Shown: positions 1-13,477 of the stretch, one piece after another
Layout of the letters: each line of letters begins with the position of its first letter
Numbering within the stretch: position 1 is the first letter of the stretch
Assembly: GCA_008711295.1 (NCBI GenBank)
Contig: VUYV01000069.1
Location: forward strand, 4,154,381-4,218,380
From: Anarhynchus alexandrinus
Lineage: Eukaryota; Chordata; Aves; Charadriiformes; Charadriidae
DNA length: 64,000 nucleotides
Direction: 5' to 3'
Notes under the pieces: generated by a model
What the model was told of the DNA's origin: nothing
Seen by the model: only the letters and a program-made list of their open reading frames with translations
Databases searched by the model: none
Position numbers and translations under genes: made by a program

Positions 1-2533
1 ATTCATTAAATGGGTTAGAATCATTGCTGATTATTAAAATTAATAATCTGTGATCAATTGCTGAAGTATATGATGCTGCTGCCAATATGTAATTGGATGC
101 TTTTTAATATTGTTATGGGTTAAAATTGTTTTTCTTATTAATTTATACTGTGCTTCAAGAAATTTTACCTTATCCCTTAATTTAACAAAAAATCTGTATA
201 CTAAAATCTGTAATAAATTTAACAACCTATCAGCTATTTATCTTCCTCAGGAATGAACCATTATGTTAATTTCTCAGATAATTTTGCTCTTAAAAAGGTA
301 CGCTTTCATATGCCCTAAATAGAAGAGTGTGGCAATGTAAATAATGACAGATTTTTAATCAAGATTATTAAAGTTTATGATTCTGATTGTCTTCTCATAG
401 AATATTTCTGTGCAATGACTATGGTATAGCTGTTCCTAATCTACTCAAATGAGAGAAGCATCAACCTTTTTTTATGACATGCTTATTGGTACAGTTGGAA
501 AATTATTAATTGGGTTATGTACTACTCTGTTGAGTAGTAAGAAATCACCAATTTTTGTTTATTTTGTATTTTTACATTTATTGTGCAGCAGAAAGATTTC
601 CACTGAAAACCCATTCTTCAGGACAGGAATGGTAACTTTACCAAGTGAAACTGTTTTTGAAACTTTCAATTTTTTCAAGAGAGTAGATGTATTCTCAGTT
701 TTATTGTAAGCAGTTTCCTGCAGAAATCATTGAGAGCATGATGAAGGCATGAGCCAAGATATTGACAGGCTATTAGTTTTTCTACAACTTTAGGGAATGC
801 TTTTCCTTTCCTTTGCCAAGAGCAGATGTCACTCTCTACAAGTGCTCCCAAACCAGAGCTCTGTGGCTTTGTAAGAGGCCTGCTAGAGGAGGAAGGCAGC
901 AGAGCAGTCGTATTCTGTTGTATCCCACCCTTTTTGCATTTTCCAGACTTCTGCCTGGAAAAATCTGCATAGTATATAACATTGCTAGAAAAAGCCGTCA
1001 CTACTTTGTAGCTTCTTTGAGAAAGGGAAACACCTTCTGATTTGTAATTAGAAATTATTTGTAAAATTACTGATAAAATTGAAATTTTCTAATACAGAAA
1101 AACTTAATTTTTTAAAGAATCTTAAAGAATGGCCTCAGATCCCATACAGATGCACTTTGATTGTTTTTTTCAGTCTTTGGGATGTTCATAGCTGTCCATC
1201 TCAGCCTTTCCACCCTTCTGAAGGGTTGTACAGCTTCTCCTTTTAAAATCAGAGCAGTTCCAGTTTAGTGAGTGAATGTCATGAAGCTCTTATTGTACTG
1301 CGTTTCTTACCTTTCTGCATGGACAAGGAGCAACAGCTCAATTTTGCAAAACTGTTACCTCAGCGAAACAAGATCTTCTATTGGTGATTTCATAACAATG
1401 AAGAGGTTGCTGGTGATTTTAAAGTAAGACAGATTCATAGCTTTGAGGTTACTTCTCAAAGCCTCCACCTTTACTGCTTCACTTGATGTTAAGAGGTATT
1501 CGAAGGCCTGAAGGTCAAGGTGTAACAGGGGTTGATGATTGCTATACAGAGGCATTTTAATGATTTTTAGATATTGTAATGAAAATTTATCTCCATCTTT
1601 TATGTGCCATTATTTATTGTTGGGCCATACAGCGGCTCAGGATGTATGGGAATCCCATTTTCTAGGAAGGACAAAAGAACAAATAAAAAAGATTTATTCT
1701 TCTTTACCTCAAGTAGTAGTATCTATATGCTCTTGTAGCCAACTAACTTGGAATTTATTCCCACCGAGGACCCATGTGTGTATATATGTACATACCGATT
1801 GGCAGCTGACCTTTGGATAAGAACTTTTGTGAAACTCGGATGCCGGTGGGAAGGGAGTTTCTGGTTGTCTGTGTGTGCACGCATATTGCCCCAAGTGACT
1901 GAGCGTCCACAGAGAAGGCAAGCGATTCTTAATGATGATAGGAAACTCTTCTAATGGTTCTAATGGTATGTATTAGTTGCCATTTTAGTGTCCATTCAAA
2001 CAGAAATGAAAATGGTGGATAACTACCTTTTTGCAGCAGCATGTGCGGGTTTTTAACCCTGATAGTTTATGCCCATTATACAGCTGATAATCAAATTCCT
2101 CTGTGCATGCTGCTCAGATTGTTTTTGCAGGACACCTTTAAAAAGAGAAATTACTATGAAATTATGTGTAAAAGGTGTCCAGCCCCTTTGCTGTCACAGC
2201 ATAGGAAGAAGGTACCGTAAAGCTGTGAGCTTTTATTAAGGGTAGCAGAAAGTCTATCCTATGAGGATGGTATCCTGTTGAATACGTAGGATCTGTTTAG
2301 ATGTTTGATGATGCAGGTATAGAAATTAGATTTAATAGGAATACATGTCTAGAGACGAATCTCCCTAAAGTAGAAAGCTTGCTTATTTTCCTGATATTTG
2401 GAGACACCTAGAAGAGAAATAAAAATGCTGTTACAGTCTAATACTTACTGTGATTTTGCAGTGCAGCTGTTTGCAGTCCTTTGGGCTGAGCTGACCCATA
2501 GCATAGAAAACGAGCCCCAGACCCTCTGCCTCA

Positions 2534-2566
2534 CTGTACAAGGGCTGTACAAGGCTGTACGAGGGG
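2534..2566. repeat. Three-unit short tandem repeat
   Basis: The unit CTGTACAAGG occurs three times in succession (starts at 2534, 2545 and 2555). The first unit has one extra G and the last has a change to CTGTACGAGG. It sits in a locally GC-richer stretch (2500-2600). This looks like simple replication slippage and no function is implied. Confidence 0.8.
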
Positions 2567-3959
2567 ACCGGGAAGCCACGGGTGGCGTGGTGGCTGTTGG
2601 GCCTTCAACTTTAATCCACACAACTCGTGTACTCACGATGCAATTGTTATCGTAATTCCTATAGGACCCTGGAATGAGAGAGTTTGTCTTTGGCGTGTAT
2701 GCAGAAATGCACTTCCAGCATCCTTCTGCTTCCACGTGCCTGTTTGTGAGCACTGGACACAGGTAGTGCTCTCTTATAACAGCTCACAGAATCCTCCAAG
2801 TTTCATTGCACAGCGTTTTTAATTCTTTTGAGGTCTTTCGATGGTACGATGACAATTATTACTGGTTAAAAGTAAATGTATTCTTTACCATTCACTTGTA
2901 ACCACGATATAAATCATTATTTTAATATATTTTGTTAAATGTGGTGAGATCTAAGTCTACGGTGTTAAAAATATTTTACTGCTCTTTGTGCTTGAGGCGC
3001 TTCTAGCAAGCTAAGAGATCTTTACAGGCATTGACAAGTTGTACTGTGTCTGTGGAGAAATGATTTAGAATAAAGAAAATATATTTTTAATATACCACAA
3101 TAAACAGTGATTTTTGCTGTGAATTAATAGGATTAATATTTAATAAAATCCCTGCCTTATTTTGTTTATGCAGCTTGTGTGCCTTTCTGTCAGTTTTGTC
3201 CATTGCTCAGTGCTATTGCCAGTCAAAGAGCATAAAAGTGATTTTTTTCTTAGAAACCCTGCAATTGATCAAAGTGCACATCTTTTACAAACCTCTCAAA
3301 ATTCATAATACTGGTGGTAAGATGTGGCGCATGGGTTTTTTTAAAGCCAATTTTCATTTTAATGTTTTATCAGTCCTTTTGTGACACTGTACAAAATGAT
3401 ACAGGGCGTCTGACATCAAAATCAGCAATACGGATTGCCTTTAAAAATAAAGAATGTGTTGCCTCTGTCTGGAAGCCAGTTATGTCTCACATATAACAGA
3501 AGGCACCTTTTGTTCTTTAGTTAATTAGCTCATTATACTGTAGGTACATAATTCTTTCTAAAGAAGCAAACTCATTTGAACAGGAATCACAAAAAAGTTA
3601 TGGATGATAAATTCAGACAGTGCAAAAATGTTAAAGATGTTGACTTTCCATGAAAAATGCATGTGGTAGCATGAAAGAATTTAAGCTTGTGGAACCAATG
3701 CTTCTGTAATGTTTTAATTCCTATCAGTAAAAAGACTTTCTATTGTTTGTAAATAAAAAGGAAATATTTCACTGTGGCACTTCCATCTGTTACCTTAACA
3801 ATAAGTGAAGTCATGCAGTTAATCACAGCATTTTCTAAAAAAGGATTTAAACTCGAAGCTCTGCTCATATATCCCCATGCAGTTATAAAACACTTACCCA
3901 CCAAGAACAACTGATTCTGACTGTTAGTGTTGTGTTTTAATTCCAGTATGGGCTAGTTC

Positions 3960-4345
3960 AGAACTCAAAGACACGGGTTTCCTACTGAGCGCTGAGATCT
4001 GCTGCCAGGAATGGCTGCCGTCCAAGGAAATGCGCTACCTTTTACAGATAAATGTTCTCGGGTGAAAGAAGGGCTTGACTGCAGAACCTGTTTGCTCGCA
4101 ACGTATTTAGAGAAATGTAATCTTCCAAGTATTTAATGTAAGCGTGCTATCAAACAGAAAAATAATGGGGAAAGAGAAACCTTGAAGCTGGCTTGATGGC
4201 TGGGAACTCTAATCCTTTCTAGCGCTCGTGGTTTGCTCTTCTGAGGGCTGCGATTCACATCAGCGTGCAGCGCTCGGCGCTGGCAATCGGGCTAACAGGG
4301 CCAGCACCGCGAGGTGAATTTCAACTTAACGCCGTTAAATAAAAG
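3960..4345. other. GC/CpG-richer unique block with small hairpin
   Basis: This block stands out from its AT-rich flanks and holds clustered CpGs, especially at 4215-4315. A perfect hairpin CAGCGC-TCG-GCGCTG lies at 4268-4282. There is no long open frame. It could be a conserved regulatory element or a decayed insertion; the sequence alone does not decide. Confidence 0.3.
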
Positions 4346-6239
4346 CTGCTTTTACAAATTTCAACGTAGGCTGCTTTTTTTTTTTTTCCTCCTTCTTTGA
4401 TTAAAATATTGATTTTCCCTAGGGAAGGAATTCTGGGGTAACAGTGGCACATAGCAGGAAATCTAAGGTCATTGTATTTATCTATGCAGCTCACCATGGA
4501 CTAGACAATAGGCTATTTTGGAAACTTAATCACTGTGGGGTTTTCTTGCTAGTGGGTTTACTCAGTCACCTGGTCTAAGCGTCCCTAGTGGTGATGCAGA
4601 GTCAGTAAAATGTTACATTCATTATAGAGAATTCCTGAGGAAATCTGAAAAAACTGTTCAAAGGCAAACAGCAGTTTAAAGAATGTCAGTGACACTTCAT
4701 ACTGCTTCGCAGGGTGGGAGCTGCTGCAGCGAAAACATTGCTTAGGTGAAGTCTACCTGGAATTAAGTGAGGCAAAATGTTTCCTTTAAAAAAGAAAAAA
4801 AGTTACATGCAAATTATGTAAGCTTTACTTTATGACCAATAAACACAGATCAGGAAAAGGGGATGTATTTTAAAATGTGCATACGATTTATTACTCTGCA
4901 ACCACCTTATGTTTGAAATACCCACTTTTCACAAAGAAATGCGATGTGTGTGAAGTAGGGGCAAATGTTTCAGCAAATGGAAAATGTGCAAAGGGTTTTT
5001 TTACTCCTGTGCCTGAGATTCGCTCCTATTCCAACCCTAAAAAGGAAGCACCCTCTGCTGGCTCCTACAGTATATGACTTTATGCCTTTAAACTGTGGTA
5101 CCTACAGACTGCCGGTTAAATTGCTCTGAGTTAGGTTCCTACGGTTCATTTCTGATCTGCAGGGATCAGTTTGCTACTCGGAGTAGTACCCGGAGCAGCT
5201 AATTGCACAGAAGTTCCTTCTCTTTCTTACGCTTTAAGGTAATGATGCTGCTGATGAAAAAGCTGATGAATTATCTTTAAATTAGTCTTGGGGTTTCGTG
5301 AAGCAGACGGAGCAAGTTATACTCGCATCCCTTACTGAAGGGGTTTTTTGTTGATTTGTAAAACATGTACCGTTGAGCAGAAGTACAGGAAGGTTTTTGG
5401 AAACGTCTCTAAACATTAAGATACAAGAAATGAGTAAGCAAAACCACAGTTTCATGAGAACAGAGTCCAAGTAGATTATTTCACTGGTTTCTGAGAGTGA
5501 ATGAGTTAATTTTTACATTGCTCAGTTCACATTTACTTGCTTTTCTGACTTTATTGAAAGTATGACATGACTGCCCCAGATGTTTCTACCAGTTTCTGCT
5601 CCCAGCATATTATTCTTTTCATACTTTCTTCCCTGATTTTTTAAAATAAAAAAATAAATACAAATCAATTGATTTTCATATGTATTCCATATGAACTGCT
5701 GCATCGGATTGTACCAATCATATCAAAGGAGACCAAGGGAACATGCTGGAACATATCGTAGGAACAAGTATATTTCAGTCTAAAATATAAAATGGACAGG
5801 ACAGGATAATACAAAGGCTGTTCTATTCCTTTCTAGTTGCTTTTTACCGGCAATGACCTTCTCTTGGCTTACCCTTCTCAAATAAAGCTGAATTATATAA
5901 CACCGCATGGTGGCATATATTTTCAAATTGCGTCCTAAATGAGGAATAAAAGGGCTTGATCCAGGACGGCACAGGAGCACATGCCTAAGAGCTGGATGTG
6001 AGTGCATGCCTATGTGCTCTGATGGATTGAGCTCTTGAGCGTTAGAATTTGCTCAACCCAGTTTCCAAAGAGATTTCATCTGCTCGAGATAGCTTTGCTG
6101 AATATTATAAAGTACATTTTTAAATAATGGTAGCAGGACTTTTTGAGTTCCTCTTGTCATTGCGAGAATCTATCAAACAGATCGGCTGTGGCAGACAGGG
6201 AACCTAAGCTTGTTTTCGCCTTTTTTAGAGATTAATTTG

Positions 6240-6510
6240 GAGTACGGAGTGAAAGAGGGAGCTCTCCTGGGTTGTCAGCTCTATGGCAGCCCGAGAAGCA
6301 CTGCTGCTGTCACCGCCTGGGCTGAGGGGTGAGCTGGGGTGCACCAGAGCCTCCTTATCCACAGCCCTGTGATGGAAGTCACCGCCAGGAGGGAGGGACA
6401 GGAAACCATCAGCATCTGCATCTCATCCTGAAAGGTGATGAGAGCACCCAGTTGGACCACAGAGCTTGAATCTATTGGCATATACCCCTTTCTGCCCCAC
6501 GTGTGGAGTG
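6240..6510. other. GC-richer block, unassigned
   Basis: A roughly 270-bp stretch with higher G+C than its surroundings, with open frames on both strands but no recognisable protein. It contains an extended E-box (CCACGTG) near 6499. No repeat family was recognised. Confidence 0.25.
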
Positions 6511-8137
6511 CTTAGTGCCTAAACTCTACCCTTAGAGCACCAGATGATGTTGTGCCAAAACAATGTTAAGCAAAGAGTGGGCTATAATGTTTAACGTCAA
6601 TTTAAATATTACTTTAATAACGAGAAATGATGTTCAGCTCTAAAATATCATCTCTCTTAAAATAATGTAAGTTATCTCTAGACAAAAAGTTAATTTAATA
6701 CAGTAGCTGTGAAGGTAAGGGAGGGAAAGCTCAGGAAGTTTATGCTATAAAAGAAAGACACTTTGCAATTCACAATTCCAGTTAATACTGGACCATAGCT
6801 TGATCTGAAAAGGTGCATCATGCATGTTATGAAACATTTGATAATACGTAGTTGGCATAAACGTTCCAAAATTGAATTTACTGTAGAGAAGTCACCAGTT
6901 TGACACGGAGCCGGGTGGAAAAATATTGCACAATTTTAATCTTGTGTTAAGCTTTTTGTTAAATGCGTCATTTCAAGACAAGATTTACTTTTTTGATGTG
7001 TGTTAGAATTTTTGGAATCACTGTCCTTTGATCAACTTACATGACGAGTTTACATCCCTAAAACCTTATAAAGAAAGTAATACAGTTTATTTATATGAAG
7101 ATAAGCATAGGAAAAGCAACATTCACAGGGAAGAGAGAAATGTTTTTAAGATGAGACAATATGTAAGACGGAGACAAGTACTGCAGAGAAGAGGATTATT
7201 TCCTCAAACGTGACAGAAATTGCTTAGAGTGAAGACACATGTAAGAATTACAGCTGTTTGTTTACTGAAGGACACTTAAATCTCTTTTCTTGCTCCTGCA
7301 ATCCACTTCATCTTACAAGGTCCTCTACTATGACTCCAGGAGACTGTGCTAACACCTCAGTTTGCAGCATCTGAATGTTGGAGGGTTATTGCTTTTAATT
7401 ACCCCTGACGGCCTGGCACTTCTCTGAGACGATCTAACACAACTGACCAACATGCCTAACTGGGGGAACTTCAGCGATAAGCCCGGCACCCTGATTTTTG
7501 CATGTCAGTAACGTTAGCTGCCTTTCTAGTTTCCCATTACTGTTAAAGACCTATTTTAGTCATCTAGGTCACTCTCTAGGAATAGGTCTTTCTGAGTCAT
7601 TTGGGAATGATGTGTAAATATACTAAATCCAGGAATTAAAACCCGTGTATGTTTAGAGGTTTGGGGTTTTTTTTCAGTATATTTCTCCCGGCTCATGGCA
7701 GTTGGCTGGGTGTTACTGCAGCTTGTGTGTAAATAGGCCTATTTAGGGCAGGTTTGCAAATGGAGGCTTAGGGAGATGTTGGTTGCTTGATTGCATTTGT
7801 CATGAAGTGGGTGGTTAACCTGTGACGTTTTTCCCAGTGAACCACGGTAGAGCACTCAGCGAATACCGAAATTCTTTATGCAGAAATATTTCTTTATCTT
7901 TCGTAAGACTGTGACTCGTGCTTCTCTTCATTAAGTGGTGGGAGGCAGAAGAAAAATCAAAAAGAAAGTCATGTTGAGTGTATGAATGGTGAAGTAGCCC
8001 TATGGACGGTACTGCTGCAGCAGCTCTTCCCTTTCTGCAAAACAGTCAGGCCCAAAGGAGGGCGGATTCCTGTGAAACATGGGACACCTCATTTTTGCAC
8101 AGCAAATATGGGCCATGATAAGGAATGTATATATGCC

Positions 8138-8237
8138 CTCAAACTGGAAGACGGTAGATTTAGATTAGGTATTAGGAAGAAATTTTTCACTCTGAGGGTG
8201 GTGAGACACTGGCACAGGTTGTCCTGTGAAGTCATGG
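8138..8237 (+). mobile_element. CR1 LINE 3' fragment cut by assembly gap
   Basis: The stretch matches the CR1 segment just downstream of the end of ORF2. It reads as the usual run of 'GGTAGATTTAGATTAG', 'TATTAGGAAGAAATTTTTCA', a GGGTGGTGAGACACTGG block and an ACAGGTTGTCC block. These are the same blocks, in the same order, as at 60200-60290. Homology begins near 8138, so the copy is 5'-truncated to its last few hundred bases. The octamer-ending 3' tail, if present, lies in the gap that starts at 8238. The open frame that runs in from 7982 is fortuitous upstream of the element. Confidence 0.85.
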
Positions 8238-9147
8238 NNNNNNNNNNNNNNNNNNNNNNNNNNNNNNNNNNNNNNNNNNNNNNNNNNNNNNNNNNNNNNN
8301 NNNNNNNNNNNNNNNNNNNNNNNNNNNNNNNNNNNNNNNNNNNNNNNNNNNNNNNNNNNNNNNNNNNNNNNNNNNNNNNNNNNNNNNNNNNNNNNNNNNN
8401 NNNNNNNNNNNNNNNNNNNNNNNNNNNNNNNNNNNNNNNNNNNNNNNNNNNNNNNNNNNNNNNNNNNNNNNNNNNNNNNNNNNNNNNNNNNNNNNNNNNN
8501 NNNNNNNNNNNNNNNNNNNNNNNNNNNNNNNNNNNNNNNNNNNNNNNNNNNNNNNNNNNNNNNNNNNNNNNNNNNNNNNNNNNNNNNNNNNNNNNNNNNN
8601 NNNNNNNNNNNNNNNNNNNNNNNNNNNNNNNNNNNNNNNNNNNNNNNNNNNNNNNNNNNNNNNNNNNNNNNNNNNNNNNNNNNNNNNNNNNNNNNNNNNN
8701 NNNNNNNNNNNNNNNNNNNNNNNNNNNNNNNNNNNNNNNNNNNNNNNNNNNNNNNNNNNNNNNNNNNNNNNNNNNNNNNNNNNNNNNNNNNNNNNNNNNN
8801 NNNNNNNNNNNNNNNNNNNNNNNNNNNNNNNNNNNNNNNNNNNNNNNNNNNNNNNNNNNNNNNNNNNNNNNNNNNNNNNNNNNNNNNNNNNNNNNNNNNN
8901 NNNNNNNNNNNNNNNNNNNNNNNNNNNNNNNNNNNNNNNNNNNNNNNNNNNNNNNNNNNNNNNNNNNNNNNNNNNNNNNNNNNNNNNNNNNNNNNNNNNN
9001 NNNNNNNNNNNNNNNNNNNNNNNNNNNNNNNNNNNNNNNNNNNNNNNNNNNNNNNNNNNNNNNNNNNNNNNNNNNNNNNNNNNNNNNNNNNNNNNNNNNN
9101 NNNNNNNNNNNNNNNNNNNNNNNNNNNNNNNNNNNNNNNNNNNNNNN
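8238..9147. other. Assembly gap (910 N)
   Basis: Unresolved bases. The gap is flanked by a CR1 3' region on the left and a TTTTA microsatellite on the right. This is a typical place for an assembly to break because of a collapsed simple repeat. Any reading frame spanning it has no meaning. Confidence 1.
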
Positions 9148-9254
9148 TTATTTTATTTTATTTTATTTTATTTTGTTTATTTTGTTTTGTTTTATTTTAT
9201 TTTATTTTATTTTATTTTATTTTATTTTATTTTAATTTTGTTTTTATTTTATTA
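9148..9254. repeat. (TTTTA)n microsatellite
   Basis: About 20 units of TTTTA interrupted by TTTTG and TTTG variants, starting directly at the gap edge, so its true length is unknown. On the minus strand this is (TAAAA)n. It may have grown from an A-rich retroelement tail on the minus strand or be an independent microsatellite. Confidence 0.95.
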
Positions 9255-9272
9255 TCATTACTCTTCTTACAG

Positions 9273-9473
9273 AAAGCTAGTGTCTCCTGCGGATATCATG
9301 ATTTGGTAACATTGCACCCAGGGTATGGCATTTTCCTAGATCAAACAAGCAAAGATTTCAGTTTAGCAGTGTGGGTTTCAGGACATTTTATTCTCCAGCT
9401 GCACCTTCTGATGGCAAAGAATGTCCCAGTGCCCTGTGCAAATTTGACAAGTGGAAGCCACCAGAAAGAATGA
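9273..9473 (+). other. Weak candidate terminal exon, unknown protein
   Basis: A pyrimidine-rich stretch ending in CTCTTCTTACAG (AG at 9271-9272) resembles a 3' splice site. It is followed in phase 0 by 66 open codons and a TGA at 9471-9473. The predicted peptide begins KASVSCGYHDLVTLHPGYG and matches no family I know. The acceptor is directly downstream of a T-rich microsatellite, which supplies a pyrimidine tract by chance. Most likely fortuitous; listed because the reading frame and acceptor agree in phase. Confidence 0.12.
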
Positions 9474-12400
9474 AATTGCATTCAAAAGAGCTTAAAATCT
9501 TCATAGGAGGACCTTGTTAACACTACTTCTACACCTTAAGATCTGAAATCATGTGTTTTGATGGAATATAAACCTATGGAAATCATTTGTAGAGACGTAA
9601 GTGTGTAGCCTTACTTAAAAAGAGGAGCAGTGCTTTGCAAAATCCCTCAAGAGAGCCCGAGCTTCTTCATAGTAATGAAGAAATGTCAGTGGAAGTTGAT
9701 GGTGCGTGTGTGCATGTGTATGCATGTTGCAGGGAAGGGGAGAAAGGAAAGAGGCAGCCTCCAGAATTTTTACATTTCAAATGTCTTTTGGAAATCACTT
9801 GTGTACTCTAACACATGGTCCCAAACTCTTTCTGTGCTATTAAAAACGGTCTGCATACAAATCAGTCTGCTGTAAAAAATTGCTTTGACAATAGCAGTTT
9901 TAAGTGGTTGATGGCTTCAAGTATGCAGTATCTCCCCTGGCTCTTGATCCAGCGTGAAAGGGAGGATGTTTATCTGTTACACATGCATTTGTGTGATGGT
10001 AAAATACAGCATATTCTTCTCGGTCATTTTTCCTCTTGTTTAGTCTTCATGCCTTTGACTTTTTGAGGGTGACAAAAGTATTTTTTGGCATATACAGTAT
10101 CACTATCCATTAGAAATTTAAATAAACTTGTACAATGTCTCCTCTGAAAACCACAAAAGTTAATCGAAGCGTTTCAGAAACTTGAACGGTCTTTCGATCT
10201 TACCCATATTCCTTTCCTCAGTTTACTCAATAGTACGTTTCTCCCCCAAAATATAATCAAGTACATCACATTGTACAGACACCTAATCTGTCCTTATAAG
10301 GGCAAATAACAGGTCCTTAATATCCCAGCTGGCAAACCTAAGGCAAAGGACGCTAAGCAGCTCAGCCACCGTCATAACTAGAAGCAGCGCTGTGCCTGGG
10401 CTTAGGCCCTTCTGTCTGTCTGTCCTTTGACAATAAACTAGAGCTGCCTTCTCAAATTTGTCGCACCTCCACAAACACAATCGTAAATTGCGATGAGGTA
10501 TGCAAACATTTAATATCTGATGACCAATGTCCTGCAGTTTGTATGCAGTAAGCTATATTTTCCAATATAGCCAAACTGTTTTGAAGCTGCAAATACATGC
10601 ATTTAATAAAAAATCTTAAAAAAGAAAATGTTGTTGAAAAAGAGACATAAACTACAGTGAGGTTGGTTTGTTTTTTTTTTTAATATAAAAAGAATCTGGG
10701 AGAATAACTGTAAGCAACTAGAATTTAATTTTGAGGTGTGAATGCTCCAAACCCCCAAAACATTGGATTGATTTTCCAGAGCTGTATTCTGATTTTTCTT
10801 GTTGTTCCACGGAGTGCCGTTTGCCTCACGGTGTGAAGCACGCTACCATACCGTGTTGTTTTACCAGGCACTGAGCAGTTACTTGCATGAGACAGCTGCT
10901 GAGAGTCACATATGAGTGATGCTGGCCAAACCGGCAGCATAATGTGGCCGCTTCCCCGCTCTCACTCCCTGACTGTTCTCTGGGCGTCTGTTCTCCAAAA
11001 GAAAGTTAAGTGCACCGTTACAGCTCTTGCTGTTGTTGCTTTGGCTTTTGGAAAGTTAACTGAAACTTAAAGAGCAGAGTGCCTGTACTGCTTTATGACC
11101 CTTAAACTCCTGGTATTGCCTTTTTGTACTGCCTATTCCAAACCGAACAATTTTGAATACGATTTGCACCAGGGACCTTTAATGCATCATTTTACCCCTC
11201 TTTATTAGGCCATGGCAGCCAAGCGTGTCAAGTGTTATAATAGCAGGGTTGGTAAAAAGGGGAGCTATAAAGTTGAAAGTAGTACTATATTAGTTGCCGT
11301 TGTCAAAGAGTTTTAGGAGGATGGAGTGAATCATGATTTTCAGTTCTTAATCTTGCGCTGTGATTGCTCACGTAGCTTCTGGTACACTGAAATTATTAAT
11401 TTTATGCAAGAAATAGGTTCTTCCCTTCTGAAATTTATTAGCGCTCGTCCTGTTTTCTCATTTAGAGACAGCTTAACTTAAGGCAACATGAAAAGATCGC
11501 TGGATGCGGAAAGAACTTTGCAGCGTGCTGCAACACGGTTGTTCACACTTCAAAGCAACCCTAAGAAAAACTGTAAATAAGGACTAAGGCATAAAAATAT
11601 ACCAGCACCTGGGAATACTCAGCACACTGCACACCAGAACAGAATCCAAGCCCTGGCAAAGAGCCAGCCGCCGGGGATAAATCTGGAAGGGTTTAATACA
11701 TGCTGAAGAACCGATCCACTTGGAAACAAACTAGGTGGGTGTACTTATCTCCTTGTCACATACTGTAGTCATTTCGCTACTTTGAATATAAAATAGGTCT
11801 TGTCATCATGTAATAGACCACAACCTAACGCTCCGGGTGCTCAGAGCTAAAACTCGGAGTTTATAGGTAGTGCTCACACCGACCGAGAAAGAATTTTTCT
11901 TGTGTTGGTGATTTTTAATGGGCAGCTGGATAGGGACATTCAAACCTAAAAACATAGTTTAGAGTAGTTTCAGAAAGTGGAGATATTGTATGGGAGGCTG
12001 GGAGAGGTAATAGGGTGAACATTAATACATCTGAGTCATAAAATAACATAACAAAAGTCCTGGATGAGTCATTTGTAGAAGTTGCCATAGTTATACAACA
12101 AAACATGAAGTTTCTGTTTATATATGGACAAATTAGCTGTTTCCTTCTAACTGTAACAATAGTGAGTTTTACAGGTTGGCTTAAAATAGTTTTTAGCCGT
12201 TAAATCTTACATAAAGAATTGGCAGATAAGCTGTTGCTATTTGAAATTGAAACTGCTGTCTCATGTCAGAAAACAGACCTTATGTATATTTTAGAATCCA
12301 AAGCAAGGAAAAAATGTAGAGATTTTCAGCATCATAGCTGAGCAGTAAAACTTCGAGATATAAAAGCTTTCCCTGTCAAAGGGATCTGTAAAAAGTAATT

Positions 12401-12870
12401 ATTAAGTACAAAATGAAACATTAGATTTCTGTTCGGCTTGCTCAATATCCCAGTTTCTCTTTCCCTTCAGTATATATTTAGCTATTGTTGCAGGTTTCAC
12501 CAGGGAAAAGTCAGTTTCAAATTTATCCCTAAGCTAAAACCTATAAAAGGTTTGACAAAATATTAGGTATCTTGAAAACTGGGTTAAATATAAAATCACT
12601 TGTTACTCGCGTATATTTTCTATGCATTGCATGTGCCATTACTGTTCAGATACAATAAGAAGATAGTATTACCCAAATACATATCTTTTAAAACTCAAAC
12701 CCTTTTGAAGAGCTGCACAGGCAATGCCTATGTGTACATGTAAACTTCTGCAGATTTTTCCCTGGAACTGTCATTTTTGCCTCTTAAACAGCCCCAGTCA
12801 CCCCCTCTACTTTTCCTCTTTTCTTTCTCCCCTCTTCCTCCACTCACACACCCCCATTCTACTGTTTTAG
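9474..12870. other. Unique non-coding DNA
   Basis: No gene, named repeat or RNA gene recognised. The section at about 10700-11480 has mixed composition with several CpGs and homeobox- or NKX-type motifs (GTCAAGTG near 11227). It looks more constrained than the flanks, but this is an impression only. The tract 12781-12865 is strongly pyrimidine-rich on the plus strand. Confidence 0.45.
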
Positions 12871-13081
12871 TTTTTGGCCTGTGTACGTAGTTATTGATAA
12901 CGGTGCAAATACGATGCTCAGTAAAATCCTTTCACTTCTGCAAACTGTGCTAATCACAGAGACTGTTGTACTAATAAAAAACCACCAGCGGTCTTTGGAC
13001 ATGATTGCTATCTTACAAAATCTTTCACAAGAGAAGGATGTAGCTCATTTATTACAGAAAGATCTGTTTGAACCATACTGA
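12871..13081 (+). other. Weak candidate terminal exon, unknown protein
   Basis: A pyrimidine tract of about 80 bases (12781-12865) ends in CTACTGTTTTAG, with AG at 12869-12870. This would be a strong 3' splice acceptor. One frame stays open from there for 69 codons to TGA at 13079-13081. The C-terminal half reads as an amphipathic helix-forming stretch (NHQRSLDMIAILQNLSQEKD, then a few residues before the stop). No family is recognised and there is no ATG before residue 20, so it could only be an internal or terminal exon. Polypyrimidine tracts and frames of this length also occur by chance. Confidence 0.18.
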
Positions 13082-13477
13082 TTTTTACCTGTTAACCCTT
13101 TCCGTCAGGAGAGCTGTTGAGCCAAAGTCAAGAGATGACCTTCCAATATGGGCTTCTGTGACAGGCTAATCATTTCCTCTGCGGAATGGCAGCTGCCTTC
13201 TGAGTGATCAGCAGATAGATTAACACCTATTGAGCAACGCGTTAAAAATGCCATAGACCTGACAATTAATTCATGGGTAGGATCTAACATTCAGCTCTTG
13301 AAAATCAGGCAGCCATTTCAGTATATACGTTGGGCATTAACAACAGGTTTGGAGGAGAGAGGAGAGTATGTCATAGTGTAGCGGTGAGACATGGAATTGA
13401 TTTCTTGTCTCTAATGCAACTTTCTGTGTACAGCACATGTTGTAAACTTTGTTTATTCTAAACTTGCTCCAGAATGC

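Larger units (their letters stand above)
1..8137. other. Mostly unique non-coding DNA
   Basis: AT-rich sequence without a recognisable gene or young transposon. All reading frames are short (at most about 108 codons) and show no familiar domain. The blocks at about 3960-4340 and 6240-6510 are richer in G+C and CpG than their surroundings. I see no repeat family that I can name. Unrecognised ancient repeats are likely but not demonstrable by eye. Confidence 0.5.

Noticed and set aside
1758..1852. Inverted repeat TTCCCACCG / CGGTGGGAA, 77 bp apart
   Set aside because: Nine bases with a long spacer is not unusual in this much sequence and nothing else supports an element there.
7982..9473. Frames of more than 400 codons running through the first N block
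   Set aside because: Almost all codons are N. The real sequence on either side is a CR1 3' region and a TTTTA microsatellite.
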